Source: an uncultured Saprospiraceae bacterium
Lineage (GTDB): Bacteria > Bacteroidota > Bacteroidia > Chitinophagales > Saprospiraceae
Reading direction: 5' to 3'
Length of the DNA: 64,000 bases
Assembly (NCBI GenBank): GCA_937959275.1
Contig: CALGLU010000058.1
Coordinates: 62,001-126,000 of the forward strand
Shown: one piece after another, positions 63,800 through 64,000 of the stretch
Numbering within the stretch: the first letter of the stretch is position 1
Layout: every line of letters begins with the position of its first letter
Position numbers and translations under genes: made by a program
The notes under the pieces: generated by a model
What the model saw: the letters and a program-made list of their open reading frames with translations, nothing else
The model's database searches: none
Told to the model about the DNA's origin: nothing

Positions 63800-64000
63800 A
63801 TGAGGATTACTACATTCATATGTCTTCTTTTTTCCTGTGCATTTATTAATGCGCAAGACACCATCTATCTCGATAATCCATCGTTTGAAGATAGACCTCG
63901 TCGAGGAGGTAACGGCTTCATGATGAACATCGACGGCTGGTTTGATTGTGGGAAAATACAATTTAAAGGCGAATCTCCACCAGACATACATCCGACTAGA
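63800..64000 (+). CDS. Start of a secreted protein of a Saprospiria surface family (cut by window edge)
   Basis: 67 codons are visible from the ATG at 63800. The signal peptide RITTFICLLFSCAFINAQ is followed by DTIYLDNPSFEDRPRRGGNG and GWFDCGKIQFKGESPPDIHP. In Saprospiraceae this start recurs in secreted proteins with a beta-sandwich (galactose-binding-like) domain that often continue into an OmpA domain (from memory; not verifiable here). The 3' end is outside the window. Confidence 0.7.
   Translation, partial: MRITTFICLLFSCAFINAQDTIYLDNPSFEDRPRRGGNGFMMNIDGWFDCGKIQFKGESPPDIHPTR

Noticed and set aside
1..64000. tRNA or rRNA genes
   Set aside because: All intergenic stretches were read for TTCGA-type T-loops and cloverleaf pairing; none gave a convincing structure.

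Overview
The window is AT-rich DNA from a member of the Bacteroidota, most likely the Saprospiria (Saprospiraceae, Lewinella or Haliscomenobacter-like). The lineage call rests on type IX secretion (T9SS) sorting domains of type A and type B, a PorP/SprF-family protein, SprB-like repeats, TAnnTTTG-type promoters, and genes without clear Shine-Dalgarno sites. No rRNA, tRNA, insertion sequence, prophage or CRISPR array was seen.

Left part (1-26.5 kb): after a def/ruvX pair at the edge comes a block of very large secreted proteins, all on the minus strand. Three of them (1609, 1688 and 3076 aa) share one layout: Cys-rich adhesin-like modules, a small Ig-like module, a dockerin, a cohesin-like module and a T9SS type A sorting domain. 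Between them sits a 1520-aa protein with five cohesin-like modules on Gly/Asn/Asp linkers, seven SprB-like repeats and a type B (CHU_C) sorting domain, followed by its own PorP/SprF partner. Together they look like a cell-surface cohesin-dockerin assembly with no recognisable carbohydrate-active enzymes. A LuxR-type response regulator lies just upstream of the 3076-aa gene.

Middle (27-44.5 kb): mostly housekeeping and envelope genes. These are a Tat-type glycosylasparaginase, an LpxL-like acyltransferase, a T9SS-exported haem peroxidase, a PASTA protein, an MscS-type TM-helix protein, dcd, a phosphopantetheinyl transferase, a gcvP / ATP-grasp / coaX operon, a small membrane protein, an ECF sigma factor and uvrA.

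Right-middle (44.5-50.4 kb): an unusual three-gene operon. It encodes an OmpA-type protein, a 1173-aa membrane-anchored coiled-coil protein and a 453-aa protein. The last two share (VIKEV)n repeats, a conserved KMMM module, histone H1-like Lys-rich tails and a C-terminal helix-hairpin-helix domain. They are candidates for a membrane-to-nucleoid linker.

Right part (50.6-64 kb): an M14 carboxypeptidase lipoprotein, an Asp-box lipoprotein, an AhpD-like protein, a propeller/histidine-kinase gene split by an in-frame TAA, a DASS transporter, a HerA-like ATPase, a DUF4197 lipoprotein, folB and the start of a secreted protein. A family of short hairpin elements (a conserved TTTAAGGGTG box followed about 20 nt later by a terminator hairpin) occurs as a tandem group at 62.2-62.5 kb and once at 40.5 kb. 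Two copies differ by compensatory stem changes, which points to a structured RNA.
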